A DNA stretch of 14,569 nt from CAZTZL01 sp964617625 (GTDB taxonomy: Bacteria > Zhuqueibacterota > QNDG01 > DSAB01): NCBI GenBank assembly GCA_964617625.1, contig CAZTZL010000070.1, positions 1 through 14,569 of the forward strand. The letters are read 5' to 3'. A program made the position numbers and the translations under genes. Shown here one piece after another: positions 1-7,387 of this stretch (positions within the stretch are counted from its first letter, which is position 1; each line of letters begins with the position of its first letter). A model generated the notes under the pieces. It was not told the DNA's origin. It was given only the letters and a program-made list of their open reading frames with translations, and searched no databases.

Positions 1-55
1 CAATTGTTCCTATATTTACGTGCGGCTTCGTACGCTCAAATTTGGCCTTTGACAT
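1..55 (-). CDS. tuf: Elongation factor Tu, N-terminal fragment (downstream tuf copy, cut by window edge)
   Basis: Only the first 18 codons are present. They translate as MSKAKFERTKPHVNIGTI, the conserved start of bacterial EF-Tu just before its GTP-binding P-loop. EF-Tu is the GTPase that carries aminoacyl-tRNA to the ribosomal A site. The ATG lies at 55-53, with an excellent SD (AGGAGG, positions 66-61) five bases upstream, so the start is well supported. It follows fusA by 23 bases, the usual fusA-tuf order of the str operon. The rest of the gene lies outside the window. The C-terminal end of another tuf copy sits at the opposite edge, so the genome appears to carry two copies in the same orientation. 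Confidence 0.95.
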   Translation of the reverse strand, partial: MSKAKFERTKPHVNIGTI

Positions 56-78
56 TGAATCCTCCTAAACTATTTTTA

Positions 79-2163
79 TTAAACAAAGCCTCTCACTTTT
101 TGCAAAATTTTATTTGATTCCGCTGTTGAAACTTCCTGATAATGCGAAAATTGCATTGTATAAACCGCTCTCCCCTGTGTTCGCGAACGCATATCCGTTG
201 CGTATCCAAACATTTCACTCAGAGGAACTTTGGCCACAACAACCTGAGCATCTTTCCGGGCATGTATTCCTCCGATTTGAGCCCGCCGGCCATTGAGGTC
301 TCCCAACACTTCTCCAAGATATTCTTCCGGTACAACTACTTCTATTTTCATTGTGGGCTCCAAAAGCACTGGATTGGCTTTTTTCAGACCATCCAGAAAA
401 GCCATTGAACCCGCTATTTTAAAAGACATTTCTGAAGAATCCACAGGATGAAAAGAACCATCGATCAGCGATACTTTCACATCAATTACGGGATAGCCCG
501 CCACAATACCGCTACTCATTGCCTGTTTGATCCCCTGGGATATTGGATTAATATATTCCTTCGGGATAATGCCACCGACAAGTTTATTTTCAAATAGATA
601 TCCTGTCCCGCGAGGAGCCGGTTCCATCTGGATGACAACATGTCCGTATTGTCCCTTACCACCCGTCTGCCGTATGAATCTCCCTTCAGACTGAACCGAC
701 TTTGTAATCGCTTCCTTGTAAGCAACCTGAGGTCGGCCCACATTAGCCTTGACTTTAAATTCCCTGAACAAACGATCAACCACGATTTCAAGATGGAGCT
801 CTCCCATTCCCGAAATAATGGTCTGTCCGGTCTCTTCATCAACCCGCACTTTAAAAGTCGGATCCTCAACCATCAATCTGGAAAGGGATTCGGACAGGCG
901 ATCCTCATCGGCTTTTGTTTTTGGTTCAATCGCAACTGAAATCACGGGTTCCGGGAAGTTCATCGATTCAAGAAGAATCGGATGTTTCGGATCGCAGAGC
1001 GTGTCACCGGTTTTTGTGTAACGCAGTCCAACGGCCGCTACTATATCTCCGCAGTAAACTTCATCTCTATCTTCGCGTTTGTTCGCATGAATTTGAAGAA
1101 TTCGATTCAGCCGTTCCTTCCGTTCCTCTCTCGGATTGAGAACAAAGGTTTTACTCGAGGCCCTGCCCGAATAGACGCGGAAATAGGTCAGCTGCCCGAC
1201 ATAGGGATCTGACATAATCTTAAAGGCCAGAGCAGCAAACGGTTCATCATCGGTCGGTTTCCTGGTGATTTTCTTTTCCCGTTTCGGATCAATCCCCTCC
1301 ACATCCGGAACATCCAGGGGAGAAGGCAGAAAATTGACGACTGCATCAAGCAGACGCTGGATACCTTTGTTCTTGAAAGCTGCTCCGCAGAGAACCGGTA
1401 CCAATCCGATATCCAGGGTTCCCTGTCTCAGGGCTCTTAAAAGTTCTTCCGGGGAAGGATCGATTCCTTCTATATATTTTTCCATAAGGATATCATCAAA
1501 TTCAGAGGCGGCCTCTACAAGGTCGTGACGGTACTGATTCGCTTTATCCTGAAGCTCCTTGGGAATTTCACTCTCTTCCCAGGTAGCACCCAATTTCAAT
1601 TCATTATAGATAATTGCTTTCATGGAAATCAGGTCGATAATGCCTGTGAATGATTCTCCCGATCCCATCGGTATTTGTATCGGAACCGGATGACTTCCCA
1701 ACCGCTCCTTGATCATTTTAACGACATTAAAAAAATCCGCTCCGATCCTATCCATTTTATTGACAAACGCAATTCTCGGAATATTGTATTTATCGGCCTG
1801 TCTCCACACCGTTTCCGATTGAGGTTCAACACCACCGACAGCACAGAAGATAGCGATCGCTCCATCCAAAACACGAAGAGATCTTTCGACTTCTACCGTA
1901 AAATCGACATGGCCAGGAGTATCTATAATATTAATCTGATGATCCCGCCAGAAACATGTGGTCGCCGCCGATGTAATTGTGATTCCCCGTTCTTTCTCCT
2001 GTTCCATCCAGTCCATGGTTGCGGATCCCTCGTGCACTTCGCCCATTCGATGCACCTTGCCCGTATAGAACAGAATACGCTCTGTCGTTGTTGTTTTACC
2101 GGCATCAATGTGCGCCATAATGCCGATGTTCCGGGTTTTTTCTAATGTGTACGCTCTGGGCAT
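79..2163 (-). CDS. fusA: Elongation factor G (EF-G)
   Basis: This encodes a 694-residue protein, the normal EF-G length. EF-G is the cytosolic GTPase that drives tRNA-mRNA translocation and helps recycle ribosomes. The G-domain motifs are all visible: P-loop AHIDAGKT at residues 17-24, switch I RGITITSAA at about 59-67, DTPGH at 81-85 and NKMD at 135-138. The C-terminal half has the domain IV/V signature GGKGQYGHVVIQMEP and ends in the usual domain V sequence. The motifs are those of canonical EF-G rather than the tetracycline-protection relatives. The start at 2163 (ATG, MPRAYTLEKTRNIG) matches the family. Its SD is weak: only a GGA about seven bases upstream, in a 29-base gap after rpsG. 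The stop is TAA, 23 bases before tuf. No frameshift or truncation is seen. Confidence 0.98.
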   Translation of the reverse strand: MPRAYTLEKTRNIGIMAHIDAGKTTTTERILFYTGKVHRMGEVHEGSATMDWMEQEKERGITITSAATTCFWRDHQINIIDTPGHVDFTVEVERSLRVLDGAIAIFCAVGGVEPQSETVWRQADKYNIPRIAFVNKMDRIGADFFNVVKMIKERLGSHPVPIQIPMGSGESFTGIIDLISMKAIIYNELKLGATWEESEIPKELQDKANQYRHDLVEAASEFDDILMEKYIEGIDPSPEELLRALRQGTLDIGLVPVLCGAAFKNKGIQRLLDAVVNFLPSPLDVPDVEGIDPKREKKITRKPTDDEPFAALAFKIMSDPYVGQLTYFRVYSGRASSKTFVLNPREERKERLNRILQIHANKREDRDEVYCGDIVAAVGLRYTKTGDTLCDPKHPILLESMNFPEPVISVAIEPKTKADEDRLSESLSRLMVEDPTFKVRVDEETGQTIISGMGELHLEIVVDRLFREFKVKANVGRPQVAYKEAITKSVQSEGRFIRQTGGKGQYGHVVIQMEPAPRGTGYLFENKLVGGIIPKEYINPISQGIKQAMSSGIVAGYPVIDVKVSLIDGSFHPVDSSEMSFKIAGSMAFLDGLKKANPVLLEPTMKIEVVVPEEYLGEVLGDLNGRRAQIGGIHARKDAQVVVAKVPLSEMFGYATDMRSRTQGRAVYTMQFSHYQEVSTAESNKILQKVRGFV

Positions 2164-2192
2164 AAACTATCCGATTAAATCAGCAACCTCAT

Positions 2193-2663
2193 TTACCATC
2201 TGAAATGAGCAAATGCCTTATTGGCTTCGGCCATCTTATGTGTGTCGATTTTCTTTTTCACGGATGACCCTTCATTATTCGCGGCAGCAATAAACTCTGC
2301 TGCGAGCCGTTCTGCCATGGTTTTCTCTGAACGGCCTTTTGCATATGTGATGATCCACCTTATTGCCAGCGCTTTTCGGCGGTCCGGCCGGATTTCAACA
2401 GGGACCTGATAAGTAGCTCCGCCGACGCGTCTTGACTTGACTTCAAGAACGGGTTTTACATTTTCCAGAGCTTTCTCAAAAATCTCAATCCCTTTGTCTC
2501 CTGTTTTCTGTTCAATCAAATCCATGGAGAAATAAAAGATATTCTCCGCCACACTTCTTTTGCCTTTTCTCATCAAACCATTGACAAAATTTGTGACCAC
2601 TGTGTTTTGATAAACAGGATCTGGCAATACTTGTCGTTTTTGAATTTTTCTTCTTCTTGGCAT
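2193..2663 (-). CDS. rpsG: 30S ribosomal protein S7
   Basis: The 156-residue product is S7, the primary 16S rRNA-binding protein that organises the 30S head and contacts E-site tRNA. It starts MPRRRKIQKRQVLPDP and contains the conserved LMRKGKRSVAE and RRVGGATYQVPVE segments. It ends NKAFAHFRW, very close to the E. coli ending, so the gene is complete. The ATG at 2663-2661 has an AGGA seven bases upstream. Only 13 bases separate it from rpsL. In E. coli the rpsL-rpsG spacer is much longer and holds the S7 autoregulatory site. Such a spacer structure cannot fit here, so any S7 feedback must act elsewhere or through translational coupling (inference). Confidence 0.98.
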   Translation of the reverse strand: MPRRRKIQKRQVLPDPVYQNTVVTNFVNGLMRKGKRSVAENIFYFSMDLIEQKTGDKGIEIFEKALENVKPVLEVKSRRVGGATYQVPVEIRPDRRKALAIRWIITYAKGRSEKTMAERLAAEFIAAANNEGSSVKKKIDTHKMAEANKAFAHFRW

Positions 2664-2676
2664 TTTTTAGTCCTAA

Positions 2677-3048
2677 TTACTTTTTCCTTTTTACACCGTA
2701 TTTGGATCTTCCCTGATTCCTGTCTTCCACACCGCTGGTATCATAGGTTCCGCGAATAATATGATACCTGACACCTGGCAGATCCTTAACACGTCCACCG
2801 CGGATAAGAACGATTGAGTGTTCCTGAAGATTATGCCCCTCACCGGGCACATACGCCGTCACTTCAAATCCGTTGGTTAACCTCACACGAGCCACCTTCC
2901 TCAAAGCTGAATTCGGTTTTTTGGGCGTGGTTGTGTAGACTCTCGTACAAACACCACGGCGTTGAGGACAATCGACAAGTGCCGGAGCCTTGGTTTTCTT
3001 TGTTACCTTCTTGCGTCCATGCCGGACCAATTGATTCAGTGTTGGCAA
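2677..3048 (-). CDS. rpsL: 30S ribosomal protein S12, TTG start
   Basis: The 123-residue product is S12, the decoding-centre protein of the 30S subunit. Family signatures are MPTLNQLVRHGRKK at the N-terminus, TTTPKKPNSALRKVARVRLTNG in the middle and GGRVKDLPGVRYHIIRG near residues 84-100. Lys43 and Lys88, the usual sites of streptomycin-resistance changes (E. coli K42 and K87), are wild type. Asp89, the family's methylthiolation site, is present. The start codon is TTG at 3048-3046, not ATG. It is secure because S12 almost always begins Met-Pro-Thr and a GGAGG lies four bases upstream. It follows rpoC by 64 bases and precedes rpsG by 13. The upstream gap contains a stem-loop described separately that could affect this start. 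Confidence 0.98.
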   Translation of the reverse strand: MPTLNQLVRHGRKKVTKKTKAPALVDCPQRRGVCTRVYTTTPKKPNSALRKVARVRLTNGFEVTAYVPGEGHNLQEHSIVLIRGGRVKDLPGVRYHIIRGTYDTSGVEDRNQGRSKYGVKRKK

Positions 3049-3049
3049 A

Positions 3050-3110
3050 CTTCCTCCCTTAATAATTTAGTCAATTCCTGTATCCCCTCTGGGGGAACCA
3101 CAGGAGGAAA
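3050..3110 (-). promoter_or_regulatory. Stem-loop and possible ribosome-site sequestering element before rpsL
   Basis: In the minus-strand RNA of the rpoC-rpsL gap there is a two-part hairpin. The outer arms TCCTGT and ACAGGA (plus-strand 3100-3105 and 3076-3081) enclose a C-run and GGGG pair (3091-3095 and 3084-3087) with a tiny loop. It has no downstream U-run, so it is not an intrinsic terminator. The sequence UUUCCUCCU (3110-3102), overlapping the 5' arm, can also pair over nine contiguous positions (seven Watson-Crick, two G-U at the ends) with GGGAGGAAG (3058-3050), the rpsL SD. The two pairings exclude each other because both use 3105-3102. This is visible in the sequence; a regulatory role is inference. 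Confidence 0.4.
3053..3057 (-). promoter_or_regulatory. Ribosome binding site of rpsL (supports a TTG start)
   Basis: Minus-strand GGAGG lies four bases before the TTG at 3048-3046. Together with the conserved S12 N-terminus it fixes a non-ATG start for rpsL. Confidence 0.8.
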
Positions 3111-3112
3111 AA

Positions 3113-6100
3113 CTATTTGACTGTTTCTTTATCCTTCACAACTTTTTTATCTGTATCTTCTTCTTCTTTTTTCCACACTTGTAATCTTTTAAAAGTTCGA
3201 AGACCTGTTCCCGCAGGGATCAGATTTCCCATAATCACATTTTCCTTCAATCCGATCAATCCGTCGATCCGACCCTTGACTGCTGCCTCGGTTAATACGC
3301 GCGTTGTTTCCTGAAATGATGCAGCTGAAATAAACGAATCGGTTCCCAAAGCTGCTTTGGTAATTCCGAGAAGCAACGGATGAAATGTAGCCGGTTTCGC
3401 GGGCCTGAACGATGCAGTTTCTTTCCCATCCTGAGTCAATTTTTCATTGATTGCATCCAGCCGCATTTTATCAACGACATCGCCCTCCCTCAGCTTCGAA
3501 TTCCCCTTTTCGGTGATGACGACATGATTCAAAATCTCGTCGTTTACACGCAGGAAAACCTGGCGATCCACTTCATCGTTTTCCAGGAAATCCGTATCTC
3601 CGGGATCTTCGACCCGAACTTTTTTAAGCATCTGCCGTACGATGACTTCGATATGTTTGTCGTTGATCCGAACGCCCTGAAGCCTGTAAACTTCCTGGAT
3701 TTCATTGACAAGGTATTCCTGTACTTTATTGGCGCCAAGAATAGCCAATATATCATGAGGTGCAACCGAACCTTCGGAAAGTTTTTCACCTGCCTGCACA
3801 ATATCCCCTTCATGAACCAGAAGATGTTTCCCATAGGGAATCAAATAGGTTCGCTTGTCTTTGCCGTTTTTCGAAACCACAAAAACTTTACGAACACCTC
3901 TGCGCATCGAACCAAATTTTACTGTTCCGTCTATCTCACTGACAACTGCGGGGCCCTTGGGCCTTCGTGCTTCAAACAACTCGGCCACCCGCGGCAGACC
4001 ACCTGTAATATCACGCGTCTTGCTGATATCGCGGGGAATTTTGACCAGAACATCACCGGCTTTTACTTCAACCCCGTCTTTGACCAGAAGATAGGACCGC
4101 GTCGGAATAATATACGAACCCATCTTTTTGCCCGCTTTATCGAGAATCAGGATATGCGGACTCAATTCCTTATTCTTTGCTTCTGTAATAACCCTCTGTC
4201 TCTGGCCTGTGGACTCATCCACTTCTTCACGATAAGTTACATTTTCTTTGATATCCACAAATTTGATTTTCCCGTCCGTGTTGGCCAGAATGGTGTCCGA
4301 ATAGGGATCCCATTTGAACAGGATTTGCCCTTTTTTAATCGGCTCTCCGTCTTTAATCTGTATATGTGCGCCATAAGGCACTGTAAAAGTTGAAATAATT
4401 CTGTTGTCTTCGTCCAGTACTTTAATCTGACCGTTTCGTCTCAAAGCAATGATGACACCGTCGGGTTGTGTTACGGACAGAACATTTTCGTACTGGACAA
4501 TGCCGTCTCCTTTTGAGACTACTTCAGATTCAGCAGCAATTCGGCTCGCAGTTCCACCGATATGGAATGTACGCAATGTAAGCTGCGTCCCGGGTTCCCC
4601 AATGGACTGTGCGGCCATTACACCAACGGATTCGCCAATATTGACCGATCGATTGGTGGCCAGATTCCTTCCGTAACATTTGATACAGACACCCTGCTCG
4701 GCCTCACAAGTCAACACAGAACGAATACCCACAAGATCAATGCCTTTATTGACAATGAGATCTGCTGTATCCTCATCAATCACTGTCCCCGCTTCAACAA
4801 GCACCTCTCCATTCTCCTGATCGTACACATCTTCGGAAGTGACTCGACCCAGGATTCGGTCCCGCAGCGGTTCTATAATTTCCTCGCCTTCCTTCAAATC
4901 TCCGACATGAAGTCCCATAATCGTGCCACAATCTTCTATCGTGACCACGACATCCTGAGCCACATCGACCAATCGCCGGGTCATGTAACCCGCGTCGGCC
5001 GTTTTCAATGCTGTATCGGCCAATCCTTTTCGAGCTCCGTGTGTGGATATAAAGTATTCGAGAACCGAGAGACCCTCTCTGAAGTTGGCCGTAATAGGAG
5101 ATTCAATGATTTCTCCGGTTCCTCCGGTTAGCTTTTTCTGAGGTTTTGCCATGAGACCGCGCATTCCGGCTAATTGACGGATCTGTTCCTTGCTGCCTCT
5201 TGCACCGGAGTCAGCCATCATGTATATCGAATTAAAACCGTTATAAGATTCTTTCAAGTGTTCGAACAAATGTTCCGCAACCTGATTGGTCGTTCGCGTC
5301 CAGACATCGATCACTTTGTTATAGCGCTCTCCATCTGTGATGACACCCTTTTCATAAAGATTGCGGATTTTGTCCACTTCACTATTGGAGTTTTGCACCA
5401 GTTTTTCCTTTTCAACCGGAATAATAGCATCGTCCACTCCGAATGTGATGCCGCCTTTCATTGCGTAATAAAAACCCATGTTTTTCAGATCATCCAGGAA
5501 ATCGACCGTTCTTCGGTTGCCGACCACTTTATACGATTGAGCAATAATGGTTTCGATCCGCTTTTTAGTGAGCAGTTCATTGATAAAACCTAACTCATCC
5601 GGTACAATCTCATTGAAGATGATTCGGCCGGTTGTTGTACTGACAATCTGGTTATCCGTACGAACCCTGATTTTTGCATGCAGGCCGACTTTATCGTCAT
5701 GAAAAGCGATGAGCACTTCTTCTTCATCGGCAAACAATTTGTCTTCGCCTTTTTCACCTTTCATCATCTTGGTCAGATAATAACATCCAAGAACGATATC
5801 CTGACTCGGGATGGCGAGAGGTCGTCCGTTCGCAGGAGAAAGAATATTATGGCTCGAAAGCATCAGAATTTTTGCTTCCATCTGTGCTTCGATGGAAAGC
5901 GGCACGTGAACCGCCATCTGGTCACCGTCAAAATCGGCGTTAAATGCGGCGCATACCAGAGGATGAATGGAGATTGCCTTGCCTTCGACAAGAAGCGGTT
6001 GAAACGCCTGTATCCCCAAACGGTGAAGCGTTGGAGCGCGGTTCAACATGACGGGATGGTCCTGAATAATTTCCTCAAGAATATCCCATACTTCATCATC

Positions 6101-7357
6101 GCGTCTTTCAACCAGTTTTTTGGCGGACTTGACCGTTTTAACGATTCCCCGCTCGACAAGTTGCCTGATAACAAACGGCTTGAAGAGCTCCAGTGCCATT
6201 TCCTTGGGTAAACCGCATTCATCCATCTTTAATTCGGGTCCGACAACGATTACTGAACGGCCCGAATAATCGATGCGTTTACCTAACAGGTTTTGGCGAA
6301 ACCTGCCCTGTTTTCCTCTCAGCATATCTGACAAAGATTTCAGGGGGCGGTTGCCTTCCCCGCGAACGGCAGCGCGCCGTTTACCGTTATTAAAAAGTGA
6401 ATCGACTGCTTCCTGAAGCATTCTTTTTTCATTTCTCAAAATCACTTCCGGTGCTTTGATTTCGAGAAGCTTTTTCAAACGGTTATTTCGTATAATCACT
6501 CTGCGATACAGGTCGTTGAGATCGGAAGTGGCAAATCGGCCGCCTTCCAAAGGAACAAGCGGACGAAGTTCGGGAGGAATAACCGGGATAACAGACATGA
6601 CCATCCATTCGGGCTTATTCGGTTTTCCACTCTCGGTTTTCCTGAAAGACTCGACCACAGAGAGCCGTTTCAATGCATCCCGTTTTCTCTGGACAGAAGA
6701 TTCGGTGCGGACCTGAACACGAAGTTCACGCGCCAGTTCTTCGATATTAACTCTCCGAAGAATTTCCCGAATGGCCTCACCGCCCATTTTGGCAATAAAA
6801 CGATTTTTTATAATACCATTTTCATCGACTTCCTCATCCGTAGAGGTTTCGATTTCTTTCATTGCTTGTCTCATCTCAAGATAATCATCCTCGGAAAGCA
6901 ACTGCATTTGTTTCAAACCCGATTCACCCGGTTCAATAACAATATACGCTTCGTTGTAGATGACTTTTTCCAGTTCACTCGTGGATAAACCAAGAATATA
7001 ACCAATCTTGGATGGAATCGATCGAAAATACCAGATATGTACGACAGGGACAGCCAATGTAATGTGTCCCATTCTTTCTCTTCGGACTGATTTCGTGGTT
7101 ACCTCAACGCCGCACCGGTCGCACACGATTCCTTTATAACGAATCCGTTTATATTTACCGCAGTGGCACTCATAATCCTTGACCGGCCCGAATATCTTCT
7201 CACAAAACAATCCATCTTTTTCCGGTTTGTAAGAGCGATAATTGATCGTTTCCGGCTTTAAAACTTCACCATGACTCCAGCTTAGAATCGTATCCGGTGA
7301 AGCCAGATTGAGCGCAATGCTCGTAAAAACAGTTTTTTCCATACCATCGTAAGGCAA
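3113..7357 (-). CDS. rpoC: DNA-directed RNA polymerase subunit beta'
   Basis: This encodes the large catalytic subunit beta' of RNA polymerase, 1414 residues from the chosen start. The N-terminal zinc ribbon has Cys at about 64, 66, 79 and 82 (CHCGKYKRIRYKGIVCDRCG). The active-site NADFDGD that binds catalytic Mg lies near 473-479. The trigger-loop/bridge region includes ARKGLADTALKTADAGYMTRRL. The second zinc site has all four cysteines (EDCGT, then CEAEQGVCIKCYG). The charged C-terminal tail ends KETVK. Start choice: the open frame runs up to a TTG at 7375, but the strong SD GAGGAGG (7373-7367) lies inside that extension. It sits nine bases before the TTG at 7357-7355, giving MPYDGMEKTVFTS. 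The first ATG (7342) is 24 bases from the SD and less likely. It follows rpoB by 30 bases and is presumably cotranscribed. Confidence 0.97.
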   Translation of the reverse strand: MPYDGMEKTVFTSIALNLASPDTILSWSHGEVLKPETINYRSYKPEKDGLFCEKIFGPVKDYECHCGKYKRIRYKGIVCDRCGVEVTTKSVRRERMGHITLAVPVVHIWYFRSIPSKIGYILGLSTSELEKVIYNEAYIVIEPGESGLKQMQLLSEDDYLEMRQAMKEIETSTDEEVDENGIIKNRFIAKMGGEAIREILRRVNIEELARELRVQVRTESSVQRKRDALKRLSVVESFRKTESGKPNKPEWMVMSVIPVIPPELRPLVPLEGGRFATSDLNDLYRRVIIRNNRLKKLLEIKAPEVILRNEKRMLQEAVDSLFNNGKRRAAVRGEGNRPLKSLSDMLRGKQGRFRQNLLGKRIDYSGRSVIVVGPELKMDECGLPKEMALELFKPFVIRQLVERGIVKTVKSAKKLVERRDDEVWDILEEIIQDHPVMLNRAPTLHRLGIQAFQPLLVEGKAISIHPLVCAAFNADFDGDQMAVHVPLSIEAQMEAKILMLSSHNILSPANGRPLAIPSQDIVLGCYYLTKMMKGEKGEDKLFADEEEVLIAFHDDKVGLHAKIRVRTDNQIVSTTTGRIIFNEIVPDELGFINELLTKKRIETIIAQSYKVVGNRRTVDFLDDLKNMGFYYAMKGGITFGVDDAIIPVEKEKLVQNSNSEVDKIRNLYEKGVITDGERYNKVIDVWTRTTNQVAEHLFEHLKESYNGFNSIYMMADSGARGSKEQIRQLAGMRGLMAKPQKKLTGGTGEIIESPITANFREGLSVLEYFISTHGARKGLADTALKTADAGYMTRRLVDVAQDVVVTIEDCGTIMGLHVGDLKEGEEIIEPLRDRILGRVTSEDVYDQENGEVLVEAGTVIDEDTADLIVNKGIDLVGIRSVLTCEAEQGVCIKCYGRNLATNRSVNIGESVGVMAAQSIGEPGTQLTLRTFHIGGTASRIAAESEVVSKGDGIVQYENVLSVTQPDGVIIALRRNGQIKVLDEDNRIISTFTVPYGAHIQIKDGEPIKKGQILFKWDPYSDTILANTDGKIKFVDIKENVTYREEVDESTGQRQRVITEAKNKELSPHILILDKAGKKMGSYIIPTRSYLLVKDGVEVKAGDVLVKIPRDISKTRDITGGLPRVAELFEARRPKGPAVVSEIDGTVKFGSMRRGVRKVFVVSKNGKDKRTYLIPYGKHLLVHEGDIVQAGEKLSEGSVAPHDILAILGANKVQEYLVNEIQEVYRLQGVRINDKHIEVIVRQMLKKVRVEDPGDTDFLENDEVDRQVFLRVNDEILNHVVITEKGNSKLREGDVVDKMRLDAINEKLTQDGKETASFRPAKPATFHPLLLGITKAALGTDSFISAASFQETTRVLTEAAVKGRIDGLIGLKENVIMGNLIPAGTGLRTFKRLQVWKKEEEDTDKKVVKDKETVK

Positions 7358-7366
7358 AGACAAACA

Positions 7367-7373
7367 CCTCCTC
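7367..7373 (-). promoter_or_regulatory. Ribosome binding site of rpoC (decides the start)
   Basis: GAGGAGG on the minus strand is the strongest SD near rpoC. It rules out the far-upstream TTG at 7375, which overlaps it, and disfavours the TTG at 7363, only three bases away. It is well placed (nine bases) for the TTG at 7357. Confidence 0.75.
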
Positions 7374-7387
7374 AACGGTGTATCAAG

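Noticed and set aside
1675..2145. A 156-codon plus-strand open frame
   Set aside because: It is antisense to the conserved G domain of fusA and shows no recognisable domain or ribosome binding site.
3059..3074. TTGACT and TATTAA as a promoter before rpsL
   Set aside because: The two hexamers are only four bases apart, far from the 16-18 needed for a sigma70-type promoter.
3076..3105. rpoC-rpsL hairpin as an intrinsic terminator
   Set aside because: No T-run follows the stem on the minus strand; the T-run precedes it, and on the plus strand no T-run follows either.
3380..4393. A 337-codon open frame on the plus strand, the longest antisense frame in the window
   Set aside because: It lies wholly opposite rpoC, its translation resembles no family I recognise, and a high-quality coding gene on the other strand explains the absence of stops.
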